DNA of 64,000 nucleotides, taken from contig NZ_QKYK01000005.1 of assembly GCF_003426815.1 (NCBI RefSeq), forward strand, positions 62,001-126,000, given 5' to 3'. Positions 1 through 8,634 of this stretch are shown here, one piece after another. Position numbers and translations under genes: made by a program. Numbering within the stretch: the stretch's first letter is position 1; the number at the start of each line of letters is the position of its first letter. This DNA comes from Desertimonas flava. Lineage in GTDB: Bacteria > Actinomycetota > Acidimicrobiia > Acidimicrobiales > Ilumatobacteraceae. The notes beneath the pieces were generated by a model. The model had not been told where the DNA came from, did no database searches, and saw only the letters and a program-made list of their open reading frames with translations.

Positions 1-2
1 GT

Positions 3-80
3 GGCAAGGACCTGGCGTGCTACTGCCCGCTCGACGGTCCCTGCCACGCAGACGTCCTCATCGAGGTGGCGAACGCCTGA
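3..80 (+). CDS. DUF4326 family protein, C-terminal fragment
   Basis: Only the last 25 codons lie in the window; the 5' part is cut off by the left edge. The frame reads GKDLACYCPLDGPCHADVL followed by IEVANA and TGA at 78-80. The Cys-Tyr-Cys-Pro-Leu then Cys-His-Ala-Asp spacing is the signature of the small DUF4326 proteins, which end in just this way. Their biochemical role is not established; the cysteines suggest metal or cofactor binding, which is inference. The stop codon lies inside a strong inverted repeat that probably ends the transcript. Confidence 0.75.
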   Translation, partial: GKDLACYCPLDGPCHADVLIEVANA

Positions 81-97
81 CCGGCGTTCGCCACCTC
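63..97. terminator. Bidirectional hairpin between convergent genes
   Basis: A perfect 15-bp inverted repeat (63-77 pairs with 83-97, five-base loop) overlaps the stop of the DUF4326 gene and lies 12 bp beyond the stop of the convergent multicopper oxidase gene. No T-run follows on either strand, as is common for hairpin terminators in high-GC actinobacteria. Confidence 0.7.
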
Positions 98-108
98 ACA
101 CCCCCCGA

Positions 109-1560
109 TTACTCCGCCGGATTGACGATCAGCGCCGTCACCATGCCGAACATGCCGTCGTCGGACTCGACGTGGTTGAGGATGTGGCAGTGCCACACCC
201 AGGTGCCGGGCAGCTCGGCGTGGAAGAGCACGGTGTAGCGCTCACCGGGCGACACGAGGATCGTGTCGGCGGCGTACGGAGCGTCGAGCGGCTCGCCGTC
301 CTTGGCGACCACCAGCTGCTCGAAGCCGTGCAGGTGCATCGGGTGCACCTGGAGACCCTCGTTGTAGTACGTCACCCGCACCCAGTCGCCCTCGTCGACG
401 ACCACCGGCTCGGTCGCCGGGAAGCTCTTGCCGTTGAGCGTCAGGCCGATCGCCCCGGCGTCGTTGACCACCATCGGGAAGTCGAGGGCGATCTCCATGT
501 CCGCTGGGACCTCGATGCCAGAGATCGTCGTGCCGGCCACCGACGGCAGTTCGCCGACGTACATCGTGCCGAACAGGCCGTTGGGCACCGCCGTGTGGCC
601 GTGGGCGTGGGCGTGGTACATGCCGATCCCCGCCTCGGTCGTGGTGTAGCGGTAGGTGAAGGTCTCGCCCGGCTCGACGAGGTCCTGGGTGAGCGGCGCC
701 ACGCCGTCCATCTCGTTGGGGACGTCGATGCCGTGCCAGTGGATGTCGGTGCCGAGGGGCAGCTCGTTGGTGATCTCCACCTCGACGGTGTCGCCGACGT
801 CGACGTTGATCCGCGGCCCGGGCACCATGCCGTTGTAGGCCCACGCCTCGACGATCTGTCCGGGTGCGACCTCCCAGTCGACGAGCGAGGCGGTCAGCTC
901 GAAGTGCTTGGTGCCGTCGGCCAGGATCGTCGGCTCGAGCACCTGGTTGCCGCGTCCCTCGGTCTCGGCCGGGAACTCCAGCACGGAGTCGATCATGCGC
1001 TGGTCCATCGCGGCCGCCTCCTCCTCGGTCATCATCGCGTGGTCCGAGTGATCGGCGGCACCGGCGGCCGCCGCGGCGTCGTCGCCGACGACGAGCGTGG
1101 CGGTCATCCCCGAGCCGGCGTGGCCGGGGATCTCGCAGTAGACGGTGTAGGTGCCCGGCTCGAGATCGGAGATGTCGAGCGTCGCCGTCCCGCCGGAGGG
1201 GATGTTCTCGCTCAGCAGGTCGGTGCCCTCGATGCCGAGGTTGTGTTCCATCGAGCCGCTGTTGGTGATCTCGATCGAACCGCCGACACCGATCTGGGCG
1301 GCGGACAGGGCGATGGAGAACTCGCTGAGGTCGGCCGAGATCACCGGCCGGTCGGCGGCGGCCCCTCCGCCACCACCGTCGGACTTCCGGAGGGCCAGGC
1401 CGATGCCGATGATGCTGGCGAACAGCACGAGCACGGCGACGCCGAGCACTCCGAGCGTCCAACCATCACGGCTGATGCGGTATCGCTCGACCTCGCCTTC
1501 GAGCCGGGAGATCCGCTCCTCCGGGTCGTCGATCGGGGGCGGGGGGGTGATCACGTCCAT
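109..1560 (-). CDS. Membrane-anchored laccase-like multicopper oxidase with N-terminal cupredoxin domain
   Basis: This 483-residue protein begins with a short charged helix (about 14-30) and one membrane segment (about 34-57), so the catalytic part should face outside. A plastocyanin-like domain follows (about 70-160), with type 1 copper ligands visible as MEHN and CEIPGHAGSGM. The rest is a two-domain multicopper oxidase carrying all four histidine motifs: HWHG, YHAHAHGH, HPMHLHGF and HCHILNHVESDDGM. The type 1 Cys lies in the last domain, as in type B two-domain laccases. Expected chemistry is one-electron substrate oxidation with O2 reduced to water; the extra cupredoxin may relay electrons. 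Nitrite reductase is less likely because a full trinuclear-site histidine set is present. A DosR-box-like sequence lies 58-77 bp upstream, suggesting control by the nearby DevR-type regulator. Start ATG at 1558-1560. Confidence 0.85.
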   Translation of the reverse strand: MDVITPPPPIDDPEERISRLEGEVERYRISRDGWTLGVLGVAVLVLFASIIGIGLALRKSDGGGGGAAADRPVISADLSEFSIALSAAQIGVGGSIEITNSGSMEHNLGIEGTDLLSENIPSGGTATLDISDLEPGTYTVYCEIPGHAGSGMTATLVVGDDAAAAAGAADHSDHAMMTEEEAAAMDQRMIDSVLEFPAETEGRGNQVLEPTILADGTKHFELTASLVDWEVAPGQIVEAWAYNGMVPGPRINVDVGDTVEVEITNELPLGTDIHWHGIDVPNEMDGVAPLTQDLVEPGETFTYRYTTTEAGIGMYHAHAHGHTAVPNGLFGTMYVGELPSVAGTTISGIEVPADMEIALDFPMVVNDAGAIGLTLNGKSFPATEPVVVDEGDWVRVTYYNEGLQVHPMHLHGFEQLVVAKDGEPLDAPYAADTILVSPGERYTVLFHAELPGTWVWHCHILNHVESDDGMFGMVTALIVNPAE

Positions 1561-1617
1561 GGTCGATCATCCAACGGGTTCGCCGGTCCCGGTCGACACG
1601 GACGACGGTCCCGATTG

Positions 1618-1637
1618 TTTGGGACTTTCGGCCCCCT
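1618..1637. promoter_or_regulatory. DosR/DevR-box-like operator upstream of multicopper oxidase
   Basis: The core GGGACTTTCGGCCC at 1621-1634 matches the published mycobacterial DosR consensus GGGACTTNNGNCCC at every specified base. It sits 58-77 bp before the oxidase start codon, a usual distance for an activator site. The assignment is supported by a DevR-type regulator gene 1.2 kb away whose recognition helix matches the DosR type. Confidence 0.6.
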
Positions 1638-1701
1638 TCTCCAGGCGATCACGCCGAAGCACCGGGAACCGGGCCAGATCGCGCCAGCACGAGACCCAAG
1701 A

Positions 1702-1730
1702 CTCGATCGGTGACAGCCGTCACGATCGAG
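1702..1730. repeat. Intergenic hairpin repeat, unit 1
   Basis: The left arm CTCGATCGGTGAC pairs with the right arm GTCACGATCGAG across a four-base loop with one bulged G. The right arm runs into the first copy of the 24-base direct repeat (1721-1744). The same GATCGTGAC/GTCACGATC arms recur at 1868-1894. Confidence 0.55.
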
Positions 1731-1867
1731 CCCCAGATCCCGGACCGGTCGCGTTTCCGGGCGTTCATGTCGGAGCCGTGGGTCAGGCACAGGTCTGTTC
1801 GCTGTGCTGCGGCACGATGGTCTGCTCCTGAGGCTGGAGTGCGGCTCGTGGGGACGTTTCGGGGGCT

Positions 1868-1938
1868 GGATCGTGACGGTTTTCGTCACGATCCCGCCCC
1901 AGACCACCGAATGGCACGATCGAGCCCCAGATCCCGGA
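1868..1938. repeat. Intergenic hairpin repeat, unit 2, with direct-repeat copy
   Basis: A perfect 11-bp stem GGATCGTGACG/CGTCACGATCC with a GTTTT loop (1868-1894) is followed by a degenerate (1887-1909) and then an exact (1915-1938) copy of the 24-base sequence also found at 1721-1744. The arrangement looks like a short interspersed palindromic element rather than a simple terminator. Confidence 0.5.
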
Positions 1939-1954
1939 GCGGGTGCCGAAAACG

Positions 1955-1987
1955 ACACGGGCGGCCCCCGCGCGGGGTCGCCCGTGT
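1955..1987 (-). terminator. Hairpin terminator for the membrane protein gene
   Basis: A 14-bp stem with one G-T pair (1955-1968 with 1974-1987, five-base loop) lies 21 bases beyond the stop codon of the gene ending at 2009 on the minus strand. There is no T-tract, as usual in this genome. Confidence 0.65.
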
Positions 1988-2008
1988 CCGTCCCACCAGG
2001 ACAGGGGG

Positions 2009-2692
2009 TCAGCTGGTGGGGCGATGGGCTCGGCGCAGGTGCACCAGGCCGGCGACCACCAGCACGGCCATCAGGCCGGCGGCGACGAAAGCGACGATCG
2101 CGGCGATGCCGGCGATGGTGCCGATCGTCGACCAGGCGTAGGTGGACAGCAGCAGCCCACGCAGGGTCTCACCACGGAAGAGCGTGTCGCGCTGGCTCGT
2201 GATCTCGTCGACGGTGGCCTGCAGCTCGGCGATCTCGTCCTCGCTCGCTCCCTCTTCGGTCGCCGCCGTGACGGCGGCCCGGGCCTCGCCCTGCACGGCG
2301 CCGAGCTCGGCGTAGGTGGCACCATCGGCGATGCCCTGCAGGTGCCCGTCGATGTAGCTGGCGTAGGCCTCGGCCTCGTCACCCGTTGTGACCTGTTCGC
2401 CGGCGAACTTCACCAGATCCTCGCGACCCTCGTCGACGAGCGCCGCTTCGTCGGGGAAGAACACCTGTTGGGCCCCGAGCTCACGTCCCACGTAGTCGTC
2501 AGCGAAGTTCGCGCCCCAGGTGAGCAAGCCGCCGGCCACGCCGAACACGACGGCAGCGACGGCGCCGAGGGCGATGAGCACGGTGTCGACGGTCCGGCGC
2601 CGGATGGCCACCACCGGTGCGGTCGGCTGAGTGTCCGAGCCGAACGCGGTCGGGCTCGGGCTCGGGGTTGTCGGAGTGATCGGGGTGGTCAT
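2009..2692 (-). CDS. Two-helix membrane protein of unknown function
   Basis: 227 residues: a Pro/Thr-rich cytoplasmic N-terminus, a membrane helix at about 37-60, an outer loop of some 125 residues rich in Asp/Glu with a helical stretch near the end, a second membrane helix at about 190-212 and a basic tail (HLRRAHRPTS). I do not recognise a catalytic motif. The phrase TLFRGETLRGLLL recalls actinobacterial membrane proteins that I remember being mislabelled LigA dioxygenase; nothing here supports such an activity. The ATG at 2690-2692 is chosen because GAAAGG precedes it by a good distance; an upstream ATG in frame at 2809 lacks one. Two GGGACCAA half-boxes 21 bp apart lie upstream, so it may belong to the DevR regulon. 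Confidence 0.75.
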   Translation of the reverse strand: MTTPITPTTPSPSPTAFGSDTQPTAPVVAIRRRTVDTVLIALGAVAAVVFGVAGGLLTWGANFADDYVGRELGAQQVFFPDEAALVDEGREDLVKFAGEQVTTGDEAEAYASYIDGHLQGIADGATYAELGAVQGEARAAVTAATEEGASEDEIAELQATVDEITSQRDTLFRGETLRGLLLSTYAWSTIGTIAGIAAIVAFVAAGLMAVLVVAGLVHLRRAHRPTS

Positions 2693-2725
2693 CGGGACGC
2701 CTTTCTCGGACGATGTCACCGTTGA

Positions 2726-4627
<1,902 letters not shown>

Positions 4628-4659
4628 CCACCCGACTGGACCAGCCGGTCAGCAGCCGG

Positions 4660-5529
4660 TCAGCGCGGTCCGGGGACGACGATGGCGACGCACGGTGCGT
4701 GGTGCACCACCTGCTGACTGACGGATCCGAGCAGCACGCCGCGGAACCCGCCGCGCCCGCGCGATCCGACCACGACCATCGACGCCGTGTCCGCGGCGGC
4801 GTCGAGAAGGGCCGCCGCAGCGGACCCGGAGACCACGCGCACGTCGATCGCCACGCCGAGCTCGTCGGCGCCGGCGTCAGTGAGGGCGCCGCGCACCATC
4901 GCTTCACCTTCGGCCGCCAGGTCGAGCACGTCACCGTGCGGTCCGAACGCCGCGGCCTCGGGGAGGAGCACCGGCCGATGGGCGTGCACGGCGACCAGCC
5001 GCGTCCCGCGGGCCGCGGCCTCGGCGAGCGCCCATTCCAGGGCGAGCTGCGACGGCTTCGAGCCATCGACACCGACGACGATCTCGCCGTCGTCGCCGGC
5101 CTGGGCCACCCAGGAATCGTGACGGACGATGGCCAATGGCACGGTCGTGTGGTGCGCACACTGCTGGCTCACCGAGCCGAGCAGCAGCCCGCGAAAGCCG
5201 CCCATGCCCCGCGCCCCCACCACGAGCAGATCGGCGTCGGCCGACGCCTCGAGGAGCGTGGGGACCGGGAGCCCGCACACCACCTGTCGTTCGACCTCCA
5301 CCCCGTCGAGGTCGACCTGGGCGAGGATCTCGTCGAGCGCCGCTGCCGCGTCACGCTCGCCGTACTCGGGGCGGAACACATCGTCGCCGGTGCCGTGGTG
5401 CTGGCCGAGATAGGTCCAGGCCATGACCGCCGAGAGCCGCCCACCCCTGTGGCGGCATTCTCGAACGGCCCAACGGATCGCCGTCAGGGCGGACGGCGAC
5501 TCGTCGACTCCGACGACGATGCGTTCCAT
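4660..5529 (-). CDS. Tandem-domain universal stress protein
   Basis: 289 residues made of two UspA domains. Each opens with a beta-strand and acidic residue (IVVGVDESPSA; IVVGVDGSKPS) and ends in the nucleotide-binding loop: GARGMGGFRGLLLGSVSQ in domain 1 and GSRGRGGFRGVLLGSVSQ in domain 2. Both fit the G-x2-G-x9-G-S ATP-binding pattern. Such two-domain Usps are major members of the mycobacterial dormancy regulon. The gene is divergent from a split-barrel flavin/F420-type protein, with a DosR-like box between them, and lies next to the DevR/DevS-type pair, so induction under low oxygen or redox stress is a reasonable inference. Confidence 0.9.
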   Translation of the reverse strand: MERIVVGVDESPSALTAIRWAVRECRHRGGRLSAVMAWTYLGQHHGTGDDVFRPEYGERDAAAALDEILAQVDLDGVEVERQVVCGLPVPTLLEASADADLLVVGARGMGGFRGLLLGSVSQQCAHHTTVPLAIVRHDSWVAQAGDDGEIVVGVDGSKPSQLALEWALAEAAARGTRLVAVHAHRPVLLPEAAAFGPHGDVLDLAAEGEAMVRGALTDAGADELGVAIDVRVVSGSAAAALLDAAADTASMVVVGSRGRGGFRGVLLGSVSQQVVHHAPCVAIVVPGPR

Positions 5530-5585
5530 GACCACGACGATGCCGGGCAGAACGCGTCGGTCCGTAGGGGCGACGGTCCACGCCT

Positions 5586-5605
5586 GTCGGGACATTCGGC
5601 CCTGG
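5586..5605. promoter_or_regulatory. DosR-like box between divergent stress genes
   Basis: GGGACATTCGGCCC at 5589-5602 differs from the DosR consensus GGGACTTNNGNCCC at one specified base and shares the TTCGGCCC half with the box at 1621-1634. It lies 57 bp before the Usp start and 33 bp before the split-barrel gene start, so it could serve both. Confidence 0.55.
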
Positions 5606-5637
5606 CCGCGTCGGTGATCGCAGCCGACCATGCAGAC

Positions 5638-6009
5638 GTGACGTGTGACGGGGCCGCCGGAATCCGCGAGCTCGACCGTCGGGCGTGTCTCGCCTTGTTG
5701 GCGACGACCGATCGCGCCCGTGTCGCACTGTCGAACCAGGCCCTTCCGGTGATCGTCCCCGTGCGCTACCGGCTGGACGGCGTGCAGATCGTCATCGACG
5801 CGTGCACCGGCATCCTGACCGCGGCCGCTTCCGGCGGCCACATCGTGTGCCTCCAGGCGGACGTCACCGATCCGGAGACGTCGATCGCGTGGAGCGTCGC
5901 CGTCACCGGCCCGCTGCGCGGTGCCGAGTGGCACGCTGACGGGACCGTGGTGGGCGTGCTCGACACCGCCTCGATCACCGGTTGCAGCGTCGACGGCCCG
6001 GCGTCGTAG
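5638..6009 (+). CDS. Pyridoxamine 5'-phosphate oxidase-like split-barrel protein
   Basis: About 123 residues. The pattern LDRRACLALLATTDRARVALSNQALPVIVPVRYRL, seen here in pieces (RELDRRACLALL, then RVALSNQALPVIVPV), is that of small actinobacterial FMN/F420-binding split barrels often linked to dormancy regulons. Substrate and cofactor cannot be read from the sequence. The start is uncertain: GTG at 5638 fits the usual length before the first helix; GTG at 5614 is an alternative. It is divergent from the Usp gene and shares the intervening DosR-like box. Confidence 0.75.
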   Translation: MTCDGAAGIRELDRRACLALLATTDRARVALSNQALPVIVPVRYRLDGVQIVIDACTGILTAAASGGHIVCLQADVTDPETSIAWSVAVTGPLRGAEWHADGTVVGVLDTASITGCSVDGPAS

Positions 6010-6029
6010 TCCGTCGCTCCGCTGGCACC

Positions 6030-6054
6030 TCCCGGCTGGGCCCGACCACCGGGA
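6030..6054. terminator. Hairpin between convergent genes
   Basis: TCCCGG (6030-6035) pairs with CCGGGA (6049-6054); an outer GTCCGTC (6009-6015) can also pair with GACGGAC (6053-6059). It lies between the stops of the split-barrel gene (6009) and the convergent acyl-CoA dehydrogenase (6126). Confidence 0.4.
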
Positions 6055-6125
6055 CGGACGAGTGTGTCACGGATCGTCACCGTTGCCGACGGCGATCCGC
6101 GACTGCTCGGTCGAGCGAGCCCGGG

Positions 6126-7463
6126 TCAGGGACCGGCGAAGATGCCGTTCTCTGCGTTGCCGCCGGCGGCGATGGCCGCGTAGTACGCCGACTTCGGGTC
6201 GTAGCCCTTGGCGGGCTCTTCCCAGCTGGTGAGCTCGGACCGGCCGACGACGTGCCAGTGCACCTCGTCGGGGCCGTCGGCGAGGCGCAGCGTGCGCTGG
6301 GAGGCGTAGAGGCGGGCGAGCGGTGTCCACTCCGACACGCCGGTGGCGCCGTGGATCTGGATCGCCTCGTCGATGATCTGGCAGACGCGAATGGGCACCA
6401 TCGCCTTGACGGCCGACACCCACACCCGGGCCTCGGCGTTGCCGAGCGTGTCCATCGCCTTGGCGGCGGTGAGCACCATGCGGCGCATCGACTCGATCTC
6501 GATGCGGGCCTTGGCGATCGTCTCGACGTTCTTGCCGAGGTGGGCGATCGGCTTGCCGAACGCCTCACGTGACAGGCCGCGCTGGGCCATCAGACCGAGC
6601 GCCCGCTCGGCGGCGCCGATCGAACGCATGCAGTGGTGGATGCGGCCGGGGCCGAGGCGCACCTGGCTGATCTCGAAGCCGCGACCCTCGCCCAACAGGA
6701 CGTTGGAGTAGGGCACGCGCACGTCGTTGAACCGCAGGTGCATGTGTCCGTGGGGAGCATCGTCCTCGCCGAACACGTGCATCGGCGCGATGATCTCCAC
6801 GCCGGGAGCGTCCATCGGCACGAGGATCTGCGACTGGCGCTGGTAGGGCGCGGCGTCGGGGTCGGTGAGGACCATGGCGATCATGATCTTGCAGCGGGGG
6901 TCGCCGGCGCCGGAGATGTAGTACTTCTCACCGGTGATCACCCATTCGTCGCCGTCGCGGACCGCGCGGCAGGCGATCGCCTTGGCGTCCGACGACGGGA
7001 CGTCGGGCTCGGTCATCGCGTAGGCCGAGCGGATCTCGCCGTTGAGCAGCGGCTTGAGCCACTTGTCCTTCTGTTCCGGCGTGCCGACGCGCTCGAGCAC
7101 CTCCATGTTGCCGGTGTCGGGGGCGGCGCAGTTCATCACCTCGGAGGCGATCGGGTTCTTGCCCAGCTCGACGGCGATGTACGCGTAGTCGAGGTTGGAC
7201 AAGCCCTCGCCCGTCTCGGCGTCGGGGAGGAAGAAGTTCCAGAGGCCGGCCTCCTTCGCCTTGGCCTTCAGCGAGTCGAGCAGCTCGAGCTGCCCCTCGC
7301 CATATCCCCAGTGCTCGGCGCGACCCACCCCGAGGCGGTGGAACTCGTTCGTCGCCGGCTCGATGACGTCGGCGATGAAGGCCTTCACCTTGTCGTAGAG
7401 CGGTCGGACGCCCTCGGACATCCGGAGGTCGTACATCTCGGGCGTGGACGGCAGGGCGGTCAT
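6126..7463 (-). CDS. Acyl-CoA dehydrogenase, ACAD10/11-like
   Basis: 445 residues with the full acyl-CoA dehydrogenase fold: N-terminal helices, the FAD/substrate segment SAYAMTEPDVPSSDA, the middle beta-domain (GDEWVITGEKYYISGAG) and C-terminal helices. Near the end LADGPDEVH stands where medium-chain enzymes have their catalytic YEG; this ADGPDEVH form is typical of the ACAD10/ACAD11 and related bacterial branch. Expected reaction is alpha,beta-oxidation of an acyl-CoA with electrons passed to ETF, though ACAD10/11 members also act on phosphorylated 4-hydroxyacyl-CoA. An ideal AAGGAGG precedes the ATG at 7461-7463. It is divergent from the hotdog-fold gene across 178 bp. Confidence 0.9.
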   Translation of the reverse strand: MTALPSTPEMYDLRMSEGVRPLYDKVKAFIADVIEPATNEFHRLGVGRAEHWGYGEGQLELLDSLKAKAKEAGLWNFFLPDAETGEGLSNLDYAYIAVELGKNPIASEVMNCAAPDTGNMEVLERVGTPEQKDKWLKPLLNGEIRSAYAMTEPDVPSSDAKAIACRAVRDGDEWVITGEKYYISGAGDPRCKIMIAMVLTDPDAAPYQRQSQILVPMDAPGVEIIAPMHVFGEDDAPHGHMHLRFNDVRVPYSNVLLGEGRGFEISQVRLGPGRIHHCMRSIGAAERALGLMAQRGLSREAFGKPIAHLGKNVETIAKARIEIESMRRMVLTAAKAMDTLGNAEARVWVSAVKAMVPIRVCQIIDEAIQIHGATGVSEWTPLARLYASQRTLRLADGPDEVHWHVVGRSELTSWEEPAKGYDPKSAYYAAIAAGGNAENGIFAGP

Positions 7464-7641
7464 CAGGGTCCTCCTTGGACGACGGCGCGGGTTCAGATCA
7501 TGAGGCGACGGACAGCCAGCCCGCGGCGCTCCGCAAGTCTGGCGGACCGCTCGCTCCGATGCCGAGTCCGGCGGCGAAAAAGTGACTTCGACGTCATGTC
7601 CGCTGCGTCGGCGACGGCCGGCGCCCCATAGGGTCGCGCCC
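7464..7641. promoter_or_regulatory. Divergent promoter region with short palindrome
   Basis: This 178-bp gap must drive the acyl-CoA dehydrogenase leftward and the hotdog gene rightward. It holds the inverted repeat TGAC-N6-GTCA (7583-7596). The TTCATCATGATGAA operator found elsewhere in the window is absent here, so this pair appears to be controlled differently. Confidence 0.35.
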
Positions 7642-8547
7642 GTGACGTTCGCAACCACCGAGATCACGCTGACCGGACCGTGGCGCTCACCGGCGCAGAT
7701 GCTGGAAGAACAGGAGGTCGACGGCCACAGCAGCATCCACGACGGGGACACGGCGGCGTCGCTGGGACTCACGGGCGCTCCGATCGAGGCGCCCACCCAT
7801 TTCAGCCAGTTCGACCCCCTGGCGTTCCGCCTGTGGGGACGACGGTGGTTCGAGCACGGCTGCATCAGCTGCCACTTCCGCACGATGGTGGTGGAGGGCG
7901 AGCAGGTCCAGGCGTCGCTCACGACCACCGGGGTCGACTCGGCGACGGTCGAAGCTCACAAGACCGACGGCACGCCCGTGCTCACGGGCACCGCATCGGT
8001 CGGTCCCGACCATCCCCCGAGCGCGCTCACCGAACGGCTGGCGGCGTTCGGTGATCCCGGCGATCTCCACATCGTCGACCGCCTGCACGTCGGCATGCGC
8101 AGCGACACCGAGATCGTCTCGGTCGACCGGTCCACGCCGAACGGGTCGGGCTATCCGTTCTCGCTGGACGACAAGCTCGCCCGCATCACCGAGGCGTCAC
8201 CGTGGTACTCGGACGGGGCCGCCGACAACCCGTGGGGACGGGCGATCCTGCCGTTCGAGATGATCAGCGTCCTGGCGTCGAAGTCAGGATTCGGCTGGCC
8301 GGTCCGCGGACCCGTCCTCGGCCTGTTCCTCGACCTCGAGGTCCGGCTGCTCGGCACGCCGCTGTTCGTCGGCGAGCCCTATGCGCTGAGCCGCGAGGTG
8401 GTCGGCCTCGGCCAGAGCCGCCGCACCGAGTCGTACTGGACGCGGACCTCGATCGCACGGGCGACCGGAGGCGATCCCGTCGCCGAGGTGTTGCTCCATT
8501 CCGGCGTCTTCAAGGACTCGTTCGCGGGCTACCCGAAGGCTCAGTAG
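7642..8547 (+). CDS. Hotdog-fold acyl-CoA hydratase/thioesterase-like protein
   Basis: About 301 residues, long enough for two hotdog domains. The N-terminal part contains DGHSSIHDGDTAASLGL, GAPIEAPTHFSQF and FEHGCISCHFRTMVVEGE, arranged like MaoC/thioesterase-type hotdog proteins (a DGxxxIHDD-like stretch, then a central helix with PTHxSQ, then GExV). The C-terminal half has no motif I recognise. It probably acts on the thioester product of the divergent acyl-CoA dehydrogenase, by hydration or hydrolysis; this is inference from neighbourhood. GTG at 7642 is preferred, with AGGGTC upstream; an ATG at 7582 would add a basic tail that does not look like part of the fold. Confidence 0.6.
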   Translation: MTFATTEITLTGPWRSPAQMLEEQEVDGHSSIHDGDTAASLGLTGAPIEAPTHFSQFDPLAFRLWGRRWFEHGCISCHFRTMVVEGEQVQASLTTTGVDSATVEAHKTDGTPVLTGTASVGPDHPPSALTERLAAFGDPGDLHIVDRLHVGMRSDTEIVSVDRSTPNGSGYPFSLDDKLARITEASPWYSDGAADNPWGRAILPFEMISVLASKSGFGWPVRGPVLGLFLDLEVRLLGTPLFVGEPYALSREVVGLGQSRRTESYWTRTSIARATGGDPVAEVLLHSGVFKDSFAGYPKAQ

Positions 8548-8634
8548 CAGCCGTCAGCGGCGAGTCGGGCCGGCGCAGCAGTTCGATCTCGTCGATCCCC
8601 GAGGCTGCGGTCGAGCCGTCCGCAGACCGCGACG

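Larger units (their letters stand above)
1561..2008. other. Intergenic region with palindromes and short repeats
   Basis: No convincing gene is seen in these 448 bases. They hold a DosR-like box near the oxidase gene, two related hairpins (1702-1730 and 1868-1894, both built on GATCGTGAC paired with GTCACGATC), a 24-base exact direct repeat (1721-1744 and 1915-1938) and a terminator hairpin for the gene upstream. Reading frames crossing it have no Shine-Dalgarno or recognisable protein. Confidence 0.6.

Noticed and set aside
109-1560. Copper nitrite reductase
   Set aside because: CuNIR has one type 1 and one type 2 site; this protein has all four HxH motifs of a trinuclear oxidase centre plus an HCHILNH type 1 site in the last domain.
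1-1713. Long plus-strand open frames across the multicopper oxidase gene, and similar frames opposite most genes
   Set aside because: They are antisense or shifted-frame shadows produced by the high third-position GC of real genes; they lack ribosome sites and any recognisable motif.
2009-2692. LigA-type aromatic ring-opening dioxygenase
   Set aside because: Two membrane helices with an acidic loop and no metal-binding motif; the name, as I remember it from related entries, appears to be an annotation error.
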